This document shows positions 7,344 through 12,452 of a stretch of 12,452 nucleotides of DNA, piece by piece; the first letter of the stretch is position 1, and every line of letters starts with the position of its first letter. The notes under the pieces are model-generated. The model did no database searches and was not told the DNA's origin. It saw nothing but the letters and a program-made list of their open reading frames with translations. The translations under genes and the position numbers were made by a program. This DNA comes from Methanolinea sp. SDB (GTDB lineage: Archaea; Halobacteriota; Methanomicrobia; Methanomicrobiales; Methanospirillaceae): contig LKUF01000484.1 of the NCBI GenBank assembly GCA_001412335.1, positions 1 through 12,452 on the forward strand, written 5' to 3'.

Positions 7344-7459
7344 CCGGTCCGGCCCACGAACCGGCAACCCGTAACAGTTCAGATCGGGTGGCCCCCTAAG
7401 CCACGGATTCCCTTTAAAAAGTACGTTAACACGCCGGGAGGCAAAAATCAAGGGGTGAT
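7344..7459 (+). other. Structured non-coding gap after the MuF-nuclease gene (candidate RNA element)
   Basis: This is one of the longest gene-free gaps in an otherwise packed window. It can form three adjacent 5-bp hairpins: CCGGT/ACCGG (7344-7348 with 7360-7364), ACCCG/CGGGT (7367-7371 with 7385-7389) and GTGGC/GCCAC (7388-7392 with 7400-7404). The last two share two bases, so they compete or rearrange slightly. The third has a 7-nt loop CCCCTAA, the geometry of a tRNA anticodon arm. The segment GGATTCCCTTTAAAAAG follows. It ends with the AGGGG ribosome-binding site (7451-7455) for the gpG gene. A 19-codon frame from ATG 7340 to TAA 7399 is the only small ORF seen and is doubtful. Function is unknown. 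Confidence 0.45.
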
Positions 7460-7975
7460 ATGCAAATAAACGTATCCATTAATGACAAGAAAGTGCTGGA
7501 TCTGCTGAGCCGCATCCGATCCCGCATGTCCGATGCCCGTCCGGCTTTTCATACGATCGGCGAGATCGTCTGCGCCTCCATTGTCCGTAATTTCAAGGCA
7601 GGCGGCCGCCCGGATAAATGGGAGAAATCGCGGCGGGTAAAAGAGCACGGCGGCGTCACGCTTTCCGACACCGCACGATTGCGTCGGTCCTTCAATGTGA
7701 AAGCGGGCCGCGCCCATGTGGTCGTCGGCACCAGCGACAAGCGGGCCGGAACGCATCATTACGGTGCGGAAAAAGGGTCCTTCGGCGCGGTAATCGCCCA
7801 GGTGAAAAAGCATCTGCGGATATCGGCGTCCGGAAAGACGATGACGGTGCGCGCCCATAGCCGCACCCAGAAGCTGCCGTGGGGCAAGATCCCTGCCCGG
7901 CCGTTTATGATGGTGCAGGATGAAGACTGGATTGAGATCCGGCACGCCCTGACAGACTACCTGATCAAACCATAG
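7460..7975 (+). CDS. Phage virion morphogenesis protein (Mu gpG-like)
   Basis: This 171-residue protein starts at ATG 7460 with AGGGG four bases upstream. It resembles the phage virion morphogenesis family (Mu gpG and P2 gpS relatives). It has an N-terminal helix (VLDLLSRIRSRMSDARPAF), then IVRNFKAGGRPDKWEKS, LSDTARLRRSFNV, a VVVGTSDKRAGTHHYGAEKG strand-loop typical of the family, and IPARPFMMVQDEDW near the end. In Mu this protein is linked to tail or head-tail joining; in P2 it is tail completion. Its place between the MuF and protease genes matches Mu order. The family call is strong; the exact step in assembly is less certain. Confidence 0.88.
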   Translation: MQINVSINDKKVLDLLSRIRSRMSDARPAFHTIGEIVCASIVRNFKAGGRPDKWEKSRRVKEHGGVTLSDTARLRRSFNVKAGRAHVVVGTSDKRAGTHHYGAEKGSFGAVIAQVKKHLRISASGKTMTVRAHSRTQKLPWGKIPARPFMMVQDEDWIEIRHALTDYLIKP

Positions 7976-7988
7976 CGAGGGAACCGAC

Positions 7989-9035
7989 ATGAAACGATTG
8001 ATATCGATCCTGAAAACTCCTGTTGCGCTGCCCGCCGATCCTCCCGAATGGTGGCAGATCGTGCCATATGGGCAGATCTACATTGCAGGGGAAGCATCGC
8101 CGCTGATCATGGACGATGAGGGTGCCTCGGCAGTGCTGCAATATTTCGGCGACTTGGGGCGGGACATGGTGATCGATTATGAACACCAGACGCTGAAAGA
8201 CGTGCAGGCCCCGGCTGCGGGATGGATCAAGGAATTCCAGTGGCGAGGCCTCGACGGCCTGTGGGTGCGCACCGAGTGGACCGAAAAGGGCGCGGCATAC
8301 ATCGCCGCCAGGGAGTACCGGTATTTTTCGCCGGTCATGTTTTCGCGCAGGTCCGACCGTCGCATCGTCGCTATCGTCAACGTGGCGCTGACCAACGAAC
8401 CCAAAACCAGGAATATTGCGGCTATTGCCGCCAAACTTAACCCATTAATCGATCAACCAAAGGAGAGTGTCATGCTTAAAAAACTCGCTAAACTCTTCGG
8501 CCTCGGCGATGACGCCGATGAGGCCGCCGTAACCACCGCCGCGGAGGCGATTGCCGCGAAAAACACCGAACTTCAGCAGCAGATCGACGCCGCCAAAAAG
8601 ATCAATCCGGTGGCCTGCAAGGGCATATTCGATGCGCTGAAACTGTCCGCCGACACCGACGAAAAAACCGTGGTGGCAAAGATCAACAGCCTGTCTGTAG
8701 GAGATACCGCCGCCGAGGACCTGGCGCGGCAGGTGGGCGAGCTGAGCGGAAAAATCGCGGACATGGAGGCGGAAAAGCTGACCGCCACGGCCCTGAAAAA
8801 CGGACAGACCAGCCCGGAGGAACTCCAAGCGTGGGGAATGGACCTGGCCCGTACGGACCCGGAGAAATACAAAAAAATCGTGCTTTCCCGCAAACCGGGC
8901 AGCGTGATTCCTGTCCAAAAAGCCAAAGTCGTCGACGATGTGCAGGCGAGAGAAATCGTTGACGATGCGCAGGCTCACATCAACAAAATGATGGGCATCG
9001 ATGAGGAAACATACAAAAAATACAACAAAATATAG
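7989..9035 (+). CDS. Mu gpI-like prohead protease with C-terminal scaffold domain
   Basis: The 348-residue protein starts at ATG 7989 (GAGGG upstream). Its N-terminal 150 residues match the Mu-like I protein family: PEWWQIVPYGQIYI, DMVIDYEHQTLK (about 60-70), AAGWIKEF, REYRYFSPVMF and VALTNEPKTRN (about 132-142). From about residue 162 the sequence becomes a charged, Ala/Lys/Glu-rich helical region of scaffold type, ending KMMGIDEETYKKYNKI. In Mu, gpI is the protease that cleaves the scaffold and itself during head maturation. The H67 of YEHQT and the S114 of YFSPV are plausible active-site residues, but I cannot prove it. An in-frame ribosome-binding site and ATG divide the two parts (see the nested entry). 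Confidence 0.9.
   Translation: MKRLISILKTPVALPADPPEWWQIVPYGQIYIAGEASPLIMDDEGASAVLQYFGDLGRDMVIDYEHQTLKDVQAPAAGWIKEFQWRGLDGLWVRTEWTEKGAAYIAAREYRYFSPVMFSRRSDRRIVAIVNVALTNEPKTRNIAAIAAKLNPLIDQPKESVMLKKLAKLFGLGDDADEAAVTTAAEAIAAKNTELQQQIDAAKKINPVACKGIFDALKLSADTDEKTVVAKINSLSVGDTAAEDLARQVGELSGKIADMEAEKLTATALKNGQTSPEELQAWGMDLARTDPEKYKKIVLSRKPGSVIPVQKAKVVDDVQAREIVDDAQAHINKMMGIDEETYKKYNKI
8461..8465 (+). promoter_or_regulatory. Internal ribosome-binding site for the nested scaffold
   Basis: AGGAG, preceded by AA, lies six bases before the in-frame ATG 8472. It decides the start of the gpZ-like product inside the protease gene. Confidence 0.7.
8472..9035 (+). CDS. Nested scaffold protein from an internal start (Mu gpZ-like)
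   Basis: Within the protease gene, and in the same frame, AGGAG at 8461-8465 is followed six bases later by ATG 8472. This would yield a separate 187-residue protein beginning MLKKLAKLFGLGDDADEA. The ribosome-binding site is as good as that of any gene in the window, and it falls exactly where the protease domain ends and the helical scaffold region begins. Mu makes its scaffold gpZ this way from within gene I, so the arrangement is expected by family knowledge. The product would be soluble and helical: ELQQQIDAAKK and AEDLARQVGELSGKIADMEAEK are coiled-coil-like. It would guide gpT assembly and be removed by the protease. Expression of the short form is inferred. Confidence 0.7.
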   Translation: MLKKLAKLFGLGDDADEAAVTTAAEAIAAKNTELQQQIDAAKKINPVACKGIFDALKLSADTDEKTVVAKINSLSVGDTAAEDLARQVGELSGKIADMEAEKLTATALKNGQTSPEELQAWGMDLARTDPEKYKKIVLSRKPGSVIPVQKAKVVDDVQAREIVDDAQAHINKMMGIDEETYKKYNKI

Positions 9036-9052
9036 CCTGGGGAGGAGGAGAG

Positions 9053-10132
9053 ATGACCGATTTAACCAAAGACAAAAAAACCGAATACAGGGAAGGGGTG
9101 GATATTTCCATTCCCGTCGATGACGGGGACAAAATTTATGCGGGCGCGCTGGTCTGCGTGAACGCCGACGGCTATGCGGTCAAAGGGGCCGACATTGCCG
9201 GTTTGCTGTTCGCGGGCATCTCCCGCGAATATGCGGACAATTCCTCCGGCGACGACGGCGACATAAACGTCACGGTGCGGCGGCGGGGGCTGTTCAAAAT
9301 GGCCTTTGGCACGGCAATCAGTATTGCCAACGTGGGAGACAGCGTCTATATCGTCGACGATCAAACCGTTGACCTGGTCGGGGACACGACCCACGACATT
9401 TTTGCAGGGATCATTGCCGAGTATATCGACACGACACATGCCTGGGTGGACATCGAACCGGCCGTCCGGCAGTCGGATGCCGCCGCGCACATCGTCGACG
9501 GGACCGCAGCTCATGCGGCCAGCGCAATATCCATCGCCGATGAGGGGCTGTACACCGACGCTGGCGAGATGGAGGCCGCCCTCCAGGAGATATATGCGCA
9601 CCTGAAAAGCGCGAAGGGAATTATCCCCATTCCCATGCCCGTGATCACCGATGCGGGCGTGGCCCTCGCCGCTTTTTCCGACGGCGCCAGCGCCACACCA
9701 GGATACTGTGTAACGGCGAAGGGTCTGGGGATCCGCTGGAATAACCACGCCGCTCCCGGCGCGGTGGGGACCAAAGTCGTCGTTCCCCCCGATATGGACG
9801 TAACCGCAAATGCGGCGCTTCATATTCTGGCAGCCAAAACGGGAGCGACGGCCGACGATGCAACGGCATTTACCGTGGCGGCCTATAACAACGACGTGGG
9901 CGCCCTTTACGACGCCGATGACACGTTCGGCGGAGACACGAGCGCCATGACTGGCGACGCCGCTGCCAAGACGGTCCAGGAGGTAACGTTGACGCTCGCG
10001 CTTGCTAATCTTACGGCCTATCCAGCGGCCGTTGAGCTGACTATCAAGCCCAAGGAGGGAACCCTGGATGCGGACGATGTGATCATGCTGGCAGCGTGGA
10101 TCGAATACAAGAAAAAACTGCTGATGGCATAA
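9053..10132 (+). CDS. Capsid decoration/cement-like protein with an added C-terminal beta-rich domain
   Basis: The 359-residue product starts at ATG 9053, closely preceded by a GGAGGAGGA ribosome-binding site. Residues about 10-137 resemble DUF2190-type capsid cement proteins: DGDKIYAGALVCVNADGYAV, AGLLFAGISREY, NVTVRRRGLFKMAFG, VGDSVYIVDDQTVDL and AGIIAEYIDTTHAWVDIEP. Residues about 140-185 are an Ala/His-rich segment (AAAHIVDG, AAHAASAISI, EMEAALQEIYAHL) of a type seen in phage virion-surface proteins. Residues about 190-359 form a beta-rich domain of unknown family that may lie on the capsid exterior. Its location between the scaffold/protease and the major head gene fits a decoration protein. 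The N-terminal call is moderate; the C-terminal domain function is unknown. Acidic, few Cys, no signal peptide. Confidence 0.72.
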   Translation: MTDLTKDKKTEYREGVDISIPVDDGDKIYAGALVCVNADGYAVKGADIAGLLFAGISREYADNSSGDDGDINVTVRRRGLFKMAFGTAISIANVGDSVYIVDDQTVDLVGDTTHDIFAGIIAEYIDTTHAWVDIEPAVRQSDAAAHIVDGTAAHAASAISIADEGLYTDAGEMEAALQEIYAHLKSAKGIIPIPMPVITDAGVALAAFSDGASATPGYCVTAKGLGIRWNNHAAPGAVGTKVVVPPDMDVTANAALHILAAKTGATADDATAFTVAAYNNDVGALYDADDTFGGDTSAMTGDAAAKTVQEVTLTLALANLTAYPAAVELTIKPKEGTLDADDVIMLAAWIEYKKKLLMA

Positions 10133-10144
10133 TAAAAACATTGA

Positions 10145-10183
10145 GTTTTGGGGGCGGATATCCGATCCGCTCCGCCCCAAAAC
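10145..10183 (+). other. Strong hairpin upstream of the major capsid gene
   Basis: GTTTTGGGGGCGGA (10145-10158) pairs with TCCGCCCCAAAAC (10171-10183): 13 base pairs with one bulged G and a 12-nt loop. It lies in the 70-nt gap between the decoration and capsid genes. No T-run follows, so a standard intrinsic terminator is unlikely. A processing or 5'-stabilising hairpin for capsid mRNA is plausible. The word GGGGGCGGA also occurs in the hairpin after the endolysin (479-487). Confidence 0.6.
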
Positions 10184-10190
10184 CGATTTA

Positions 10191-10197
10191 AGGAGGT
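10191..10197 (+). promoter_or_regulatory. Near-consensus ribosome-binding site of the major capsid gene
   Basis: AGGAGGT, preceded by TAA, is a full match to the 3' end of 16S rRNA, with 5-6 bases to ATG 10203. It is the best in the window, as expected for the most abundant virion protein. Confidence 0.8.
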
Positions 10198-10202
10198 TTG
10201 AC

Positions 10203-11081
10203 ATGATTGTTAATCAAGCGAATTTGAGCGGCATTTATAAAAGTTTTTCGACGATTTTCAACCAGGCGTTTGACGCCGCCGCCAGCATGTGGCCCCTGGT
10301 GGCCATGCAGGCGCCGTCAACCGGCCGCAGCGTCGACTACAAATGGCTGGGCGATTTCCCCATGATGCGCGAATGGCTGGGCGACCGAGTTATCAAGGAT
10401 TTGTCCGCGTTCAAGTACGAAATCGTCAATAAAGATTACGAATCGACGATCGAAGTGGACCGCAACGATATCGACGACGATCAGATCGGCATCTATACCC
10501 CGATGATTCAGGGCCTGGGCCAGGCGGCCAAGGCGCATCCGGACATCCTGGTATTTAGTTTGCTAAAGGCCGGATTTGAAACCCTATGCTTCGACGGGCA
10601 GTATTTTTTCGATGACGACCACGTCGTCAATAAGGGCTCGGTTGCCAACACCGGAGGCGGAGCTGGGACCGCGTGGTATCTACTGGATCTCTCCAGGCCC
10701 ATCAAGCCTATTGTATTGCAGATCCGCAAACGGCCGGAATTTGTGGCGATGGATAAACCGGACGATGAAAACATTTTTATGCGAAAGAAGTTCCGCTACG
10801 GCGTAGACGACCGCAAGAACGTCGGATATGGCCTCTGGCAACTCGCATACGGATCCAAGCAGACCCTGGATGCCACATACTACGCCGCGGCCAGGGCGGC
10901 CATGATGAGTTTTACTAACGACGAAGGCGTCCCTCTGGGCATCGTACCGACACACCTCGTGGTACCTCCGACGTTGGAGGCGAATGGCAGGGCTGTCGTA
11001 GAGGCGCAGTCCAACGCGGCCGGCGCAAGCAACGTCTGGTACGGAACGGCCAAGCTGGTCGTGGTACCCTGGCTGGCCTAA
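10203..11081 (+). CDS. Major head subunit (Mu gpT-like)
   Basis: The 292-residue protein matches the Mu-like major head subunit gpT family: the N-terminus MIVNQANLSGIYKSFSTIFN, then the strongly conserved YKWLGDFPMMREWLGDR (about residues 46-62), YEIVNKDYESTIEVDRNDI, DDQIGIYTPMIQGLG and a FDGQYFFDDDH segment. The C-terminal part (PTHLVVPPTLEANGRAVVEA) is the usual end of the family. The protein is expected to have an HK97-like fold and to form the icosahedral shell on the gpZ scaffold. A near-perfect ribosome-binding site precedes it and hairpins flank it on both sides, consistent with high expression as its own mRNA segment. Length and start agree with the family. Confidence 0.94.
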   Translation: MIVNQANLSGIYKSFSTIFNQAFDAAASMWPLVAMQAPSTGRSVDYKWLGDFPMMREWLGDRVIKDLSAFKYEIVNKDYESTIEVDRNDIDDDQIGIYTPMIQGLGQAAKAHPDILVFSLLKAGFETLCFDGQYFFDDDHVVNKGSVANTGGGAGTAWYLLDLSRPIKPIVLQIRKRPEFVAMDKPDDENIFMRKKFRYGVDDRKNVGYGLWQLAYGSKQTLDATYYAAARAAMMSFTNDEGVPLGIVPTHLVVPPTLEANGRAVVEAQSNAAGASNVWYGTAKLVVVPWLA

Positions 11082-11102
11082 CCATATTTCGGCGATATAT
11101 CC

Positions 11103-11125
11103 CCCCAGCCTGTAACTGGCTGGGG
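11103..11125 (+). other. Hairpin downstream of the major capsid gene
   Basis: CCCCAGCC (11103-11110) pairs perfectly with GGCTGGGG (11118-11125) around a 7-nt loop, 22 nt after the gpT stop. TAAAACAG follows, not a T-run, so it is more likely a 3' mRNA-stabilising or processing element than a strong terminator. Conserved RNA elements downstream of gpT have been reported in Mu-like phages; I cannot tell whether this is one. Confidence 0.6.
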
Positions 11126-11148
11126 TAAAACAGAGAGAGGAGAATGTC

Positions 11149-11364
11149 ATGATACGTATCATATCAAAAAAAGACGGCTTCCGTCGCGGCGGCGTGGCCC
11201 ATCCGGCAAAACCGAAGGACTACCCGGATGATTTTTTCGACAATGAGCAACTGGAGGCCCTGAAAAACGAACCCATGCTGGTTGTGCAGGAACTGGCCGA
11301 CCCGGCAGGCGAAGAAGGTCCTGACTCCGGGAAAGGAAAAACCAAATCGGGCAAAAAGGAGTAA
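11149..11364 (+). CDS. HI1506-related / Mu gp35-like small protein
   Basis: This 71-residue protein starts at ATG 11149 after AGGAGA. The pattern IISKKDGFRRGGVAHP, then DYPDDFFDNEQLEALKNEPMLVVQEL, is that of the Mu gp35/HI1506 N-terminal domain: a GFRRxG-xHP motif followed by a helix and an EP-hydrophobic strand. The C-terminus is a flexible Gly/Lys-rich tail (GKGKTKSGKKE). It directly follows gpT in order, as in Mu and FluMu. Its role in the particle is not well known; a head-associated or completion role is inferred from position. It is shorter than some relatives, having only the N-terminal domain plus tail. Confidence 0.78.
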   Translation: MIRIISKKDGFRRGGVAHPAKPKDYPDDFFDNEQLEALKNEPMLVVQELADPAGEEGPDSGKGKTKSGKKE

Positions 11365-11370
11365 CTTCCG

Positions 11371-11796
11371 ATGGCTTATTGCACACAGGCCGATATCGCC
11401 GAACAGATTCCGGAGGACGAACTGATTCAACTTACCGATGACGACGATCTGGGAGTAATTGACGCGTCGGCGGTGGAGCGCGCCATCGCTGACGCGGACG
11501 CGGAGATCGACGGATACTGCGGCAAACGCTATTCCGTGCCGTTTGCTCCGGTGCCGGTGATGATCCGCAAATGCTCCGTGGACATCGCCATTTACAACCT
11601 GTTCCCAAGGCGCGAGGGTGCGCCGGAAAGCCGCCGGACCCGGTACAAGGACATCATCAGATTCCTGGAAAACATCGCAAAGGGCGTCGTATCGCTGGGT
11701 GAAAAAGATCCAGACGGCACGCCCAAGCCGACGGACAGGCCGGACATCCAGTCGGATAGACGCCTGTTTTCGCGCAGAACCATGCGGGGATTCTGA
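11371..11796 (+). CDS. DUF1320 / Mu gp36-like head-completion protein
   Basis: The 141-residue protein starts at ATG 11371, with AAGGAG at about 11356-11361 upstream. It has the DUF1320 layout: an N-terminal YCTQADIAEQIPEDELIQLTDDD, then AVERAIADADAEIDGYCGKRYSVPF (about residues 42-66), a helix with RKCSVDIAIYNLFPRR and a helix ending FLENIAKGVVSLG. Relatives are head-tail connector or adaptor proteins (Mu gp36), similar in layout to gp6-type connectors; that role is from family knowledge and position. The C-terminus is polar and basic (SDRRLFSRRTMRGF). Its stop overlaps the next start by one base (TGATG). Confidence 0.87.
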   Translation: MAYCTQADIAEQIPEDELIQLTDDDDLGVIDASAVERAIADADAEIDGYCGKRYSVPFAPVPVMIRKCSVDIAIYNLFPRREGAPESRRTRYKDIIRFLENIAKGVVSLGEKDPDGTPKPTDRPDIQSDRRLFSRRTMRGF

Positions 11797-12392
11797 TGCC
11801 GGTTAGGATCGGAAATACGATTGTCACGCTGCCGGACGGCTCCACTATACAACTGCCGGGTGCAATCATGATGATAGAAATCGAAAGCGCCGTTGTCGAA
11901 CGGCTGCGGGCGGGCGGGCTGCCGATCCGTGACGCCGAGATCCAGAAAGGCACCGCCGGGATCGTAACGCCCAGGGTGCTGGTGTCCATCGAGGCCGGAG
12001 ATTTTTCCAAGATCAGCCAGAAAAGCTACCGCTGGGACGTAACGATCCTGGTCTCGGCGGTGTTTAAAAACTGGAAGAGCGAGGGCGATCGGCGGCGCGG
12101 GCTGTATCCCATCCTGGAGGGAATCGTCAGCCTGCTGATGCTGCAAACCCTGGGCCTGGATATCCAGCCGATCCGGCCGTTGCGAATGCAAAACATCACC
12201 GACGACGCGATGGCGGAGGCCGGGCTGTTCGCCTACCAGATATCGTTTTCAACGTCATTTACCGTCAACCGGGCCGACGAGGAAGAAGCGGCCGATCTGT
12301 TGCGGATCGGCCTGGAATACTACCTGCACGACCCCGCAGACGACGGGATATCGGATGCCCAGGACATCGTGGAACTGGAGGAGGAGGAATAA
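11796..12392 (+). CDS. DUF1834 / Mu gp37-like protein
   Basis: The 198-residue product starts at ATG 11796 in a TGATG overlap. An internal ATG pair at residues 25-26 (MMIEIESAVVERL) coincides with the usual start of family members, so the first 24 residues (PVRIGNTIVTLPDGSTIQLPG) may be an extension or the start may be later; no good ribosome-binding site is seen for the later one. Matching segments are IESAVVERLRAGGL, PRVLVSIEAGDF, YRWDVTILVSAVFKN, RRRGLYPILEGIVSLL and FAYQISFSTSFTV, as in Gp37/DUF1834 proteins, which are neck or tail-terminator-like in tailed phages. The C-terminus is very acidic (VELEEEE). Role is inferred from family and order. Confidence 0.85.
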   Translation: MPVRIGNTIVTLPDGSTIQLPGAIMMIEIESAVVERLRAGGLPIRDAEIQKGTAGIVTPRVLVSIEAGDFSKISQKSYRWDVTILVSAVFKNWKSEGDRRRGLYPILEGIVSLLMLQTLGLDIQPIRPLRMQNITDDAMAEAGLFAYQISFSTSFTVNRADEEEAADLLRIGLEYYLHDPADDGISDAQDIVELEEEE

Positions 12393-12393
12393 C

Positions 12394-12452
12394 ATGAACG
12401 TTCGATCCAAGCCGGGCACCCGGTGCCCGATGGAAAATCAGCCGAAAAAATA
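12394..12452 (+). CDS. DUF2635-like small protein, Mu gp38-position (3' partial)
   Basis: ATG 12394 lies one base after the DUF1834 stop, and GGAGGAGGA at 12379-12388 serves as ribosome-binding site. Nineteen codons are visible before the window ends. The start MNVRSKPGTRCPMENQPKK resembles the M-x-V-x-P-x-PG-x-x-V-x-x-P opening of DUF2635 proteins, which occupy this position before the tail sheath gene in Mu-like phages. With so few residues the call rests mainly on order. Confidence 0.55.
   Translation, partial: MNVRSKPGTRCPMENQPKK

Noticed and set aside
7388..7404. A genuine tRNA gene at the anticodon-like hairpin
   Set aside because: No acceptor stem, D-arm or T-loop (GTTCRA) sequence can be assembled around it, and U33 is absent.
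10145..10183. Intrinsic transcription terminator before the capsid gene
   Set aside because: No run of T follows the stem; AAAACCG follows instead. A terminator upstream of the capsid would also need a new late promoter, which I could not identify.
9062..10204. A 380-codon open frame on the - strand opposite the decoration protein
   Set aside because: It has no ribosome-binding site or neighbours on that strand. Its low-complexity Gly/His/Arg-rich translation fits a shadow of the + strand gene.
1..12452. CRISPR array, insertion sequence or attachment site
   Set aside because: No regularly spaced direct repeats, transposase frame, terminal repeats or tRNA-end sequence were seen. The window is continuous late phage genes.

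Overview
The window reads as the late, virion-building region of a Mu-like (transposable, FluMu-type) phage or prophage. About 12.4 kb is nearly fully coding, all genes lie on the + strand, and many are joined by ATGA/TGATG-type overlaps. The gene order matches the Mu late region: endolysin, small accessory and TraR/DksA genes, Mu gp27-like small terminase, gp28-like large terminase, gp29-like portal (DUF935), gp30-like MuF head protein, gpG virion morphogenesis protein, gpI protease with nested gpZ scaffold, decoration protein, gpT major head subunit, then gp35-, gp36- and gp37-like head-completion or connector proteins and the start of a gp38/DUF2635-like gene. Base composition is moderately GC-rich. 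The host is probably a proteobacterium or a Desulfobacterota-type bacterium, but no host gene is present and this is only an impression.

Layout. 1-1318: lysis-side cassette with a GH108-type muramidase (5' end cut by the window), a small helical protein of unknown role and a DUF1353 protein. 1346-2601: accessory genes, comprising a secreted single fibronectin-III-like protein, a 68-residue TraR/DksA zinc-finger protein, a membrane-anchored coiled-coil protein and a small helical protein whose start lies about 100 nt inside its upstream neighbour. 2602-6094: packaging machinery (TerS, TerL, portal). 6081-7343: MuF head protein carrying a C-terminal PBECR2-like nuclease domain. 7344-7459: a 116-nt non-coding gap with three consecutive small hairpins. 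7460-9035: gpG and gpI/Z. 9053-11081: a mosaic decoration protein and the major capsid protein. 11149-12452: small head-completion genes.

How it works together. TerS and TerL load DNA through the DUF935 portal into a prohead built from gpT on a gpZ-type scaffold. The gpI protease matures the prohead. Cement protein decorates the shell, and the gp36/gp37-type proteins finish the neck. The lysozyme releases progeny.

The least ordinary items are the nuclease-tailed MuF protein followed immediately by a structured gap whose third hairpin resembles a tRNA anticodon arm, the hairpins bracketing the major capsid gene, and the mosaic decoration protein. All function assignments come from reading motifs and gene order by eye; no database search was run.
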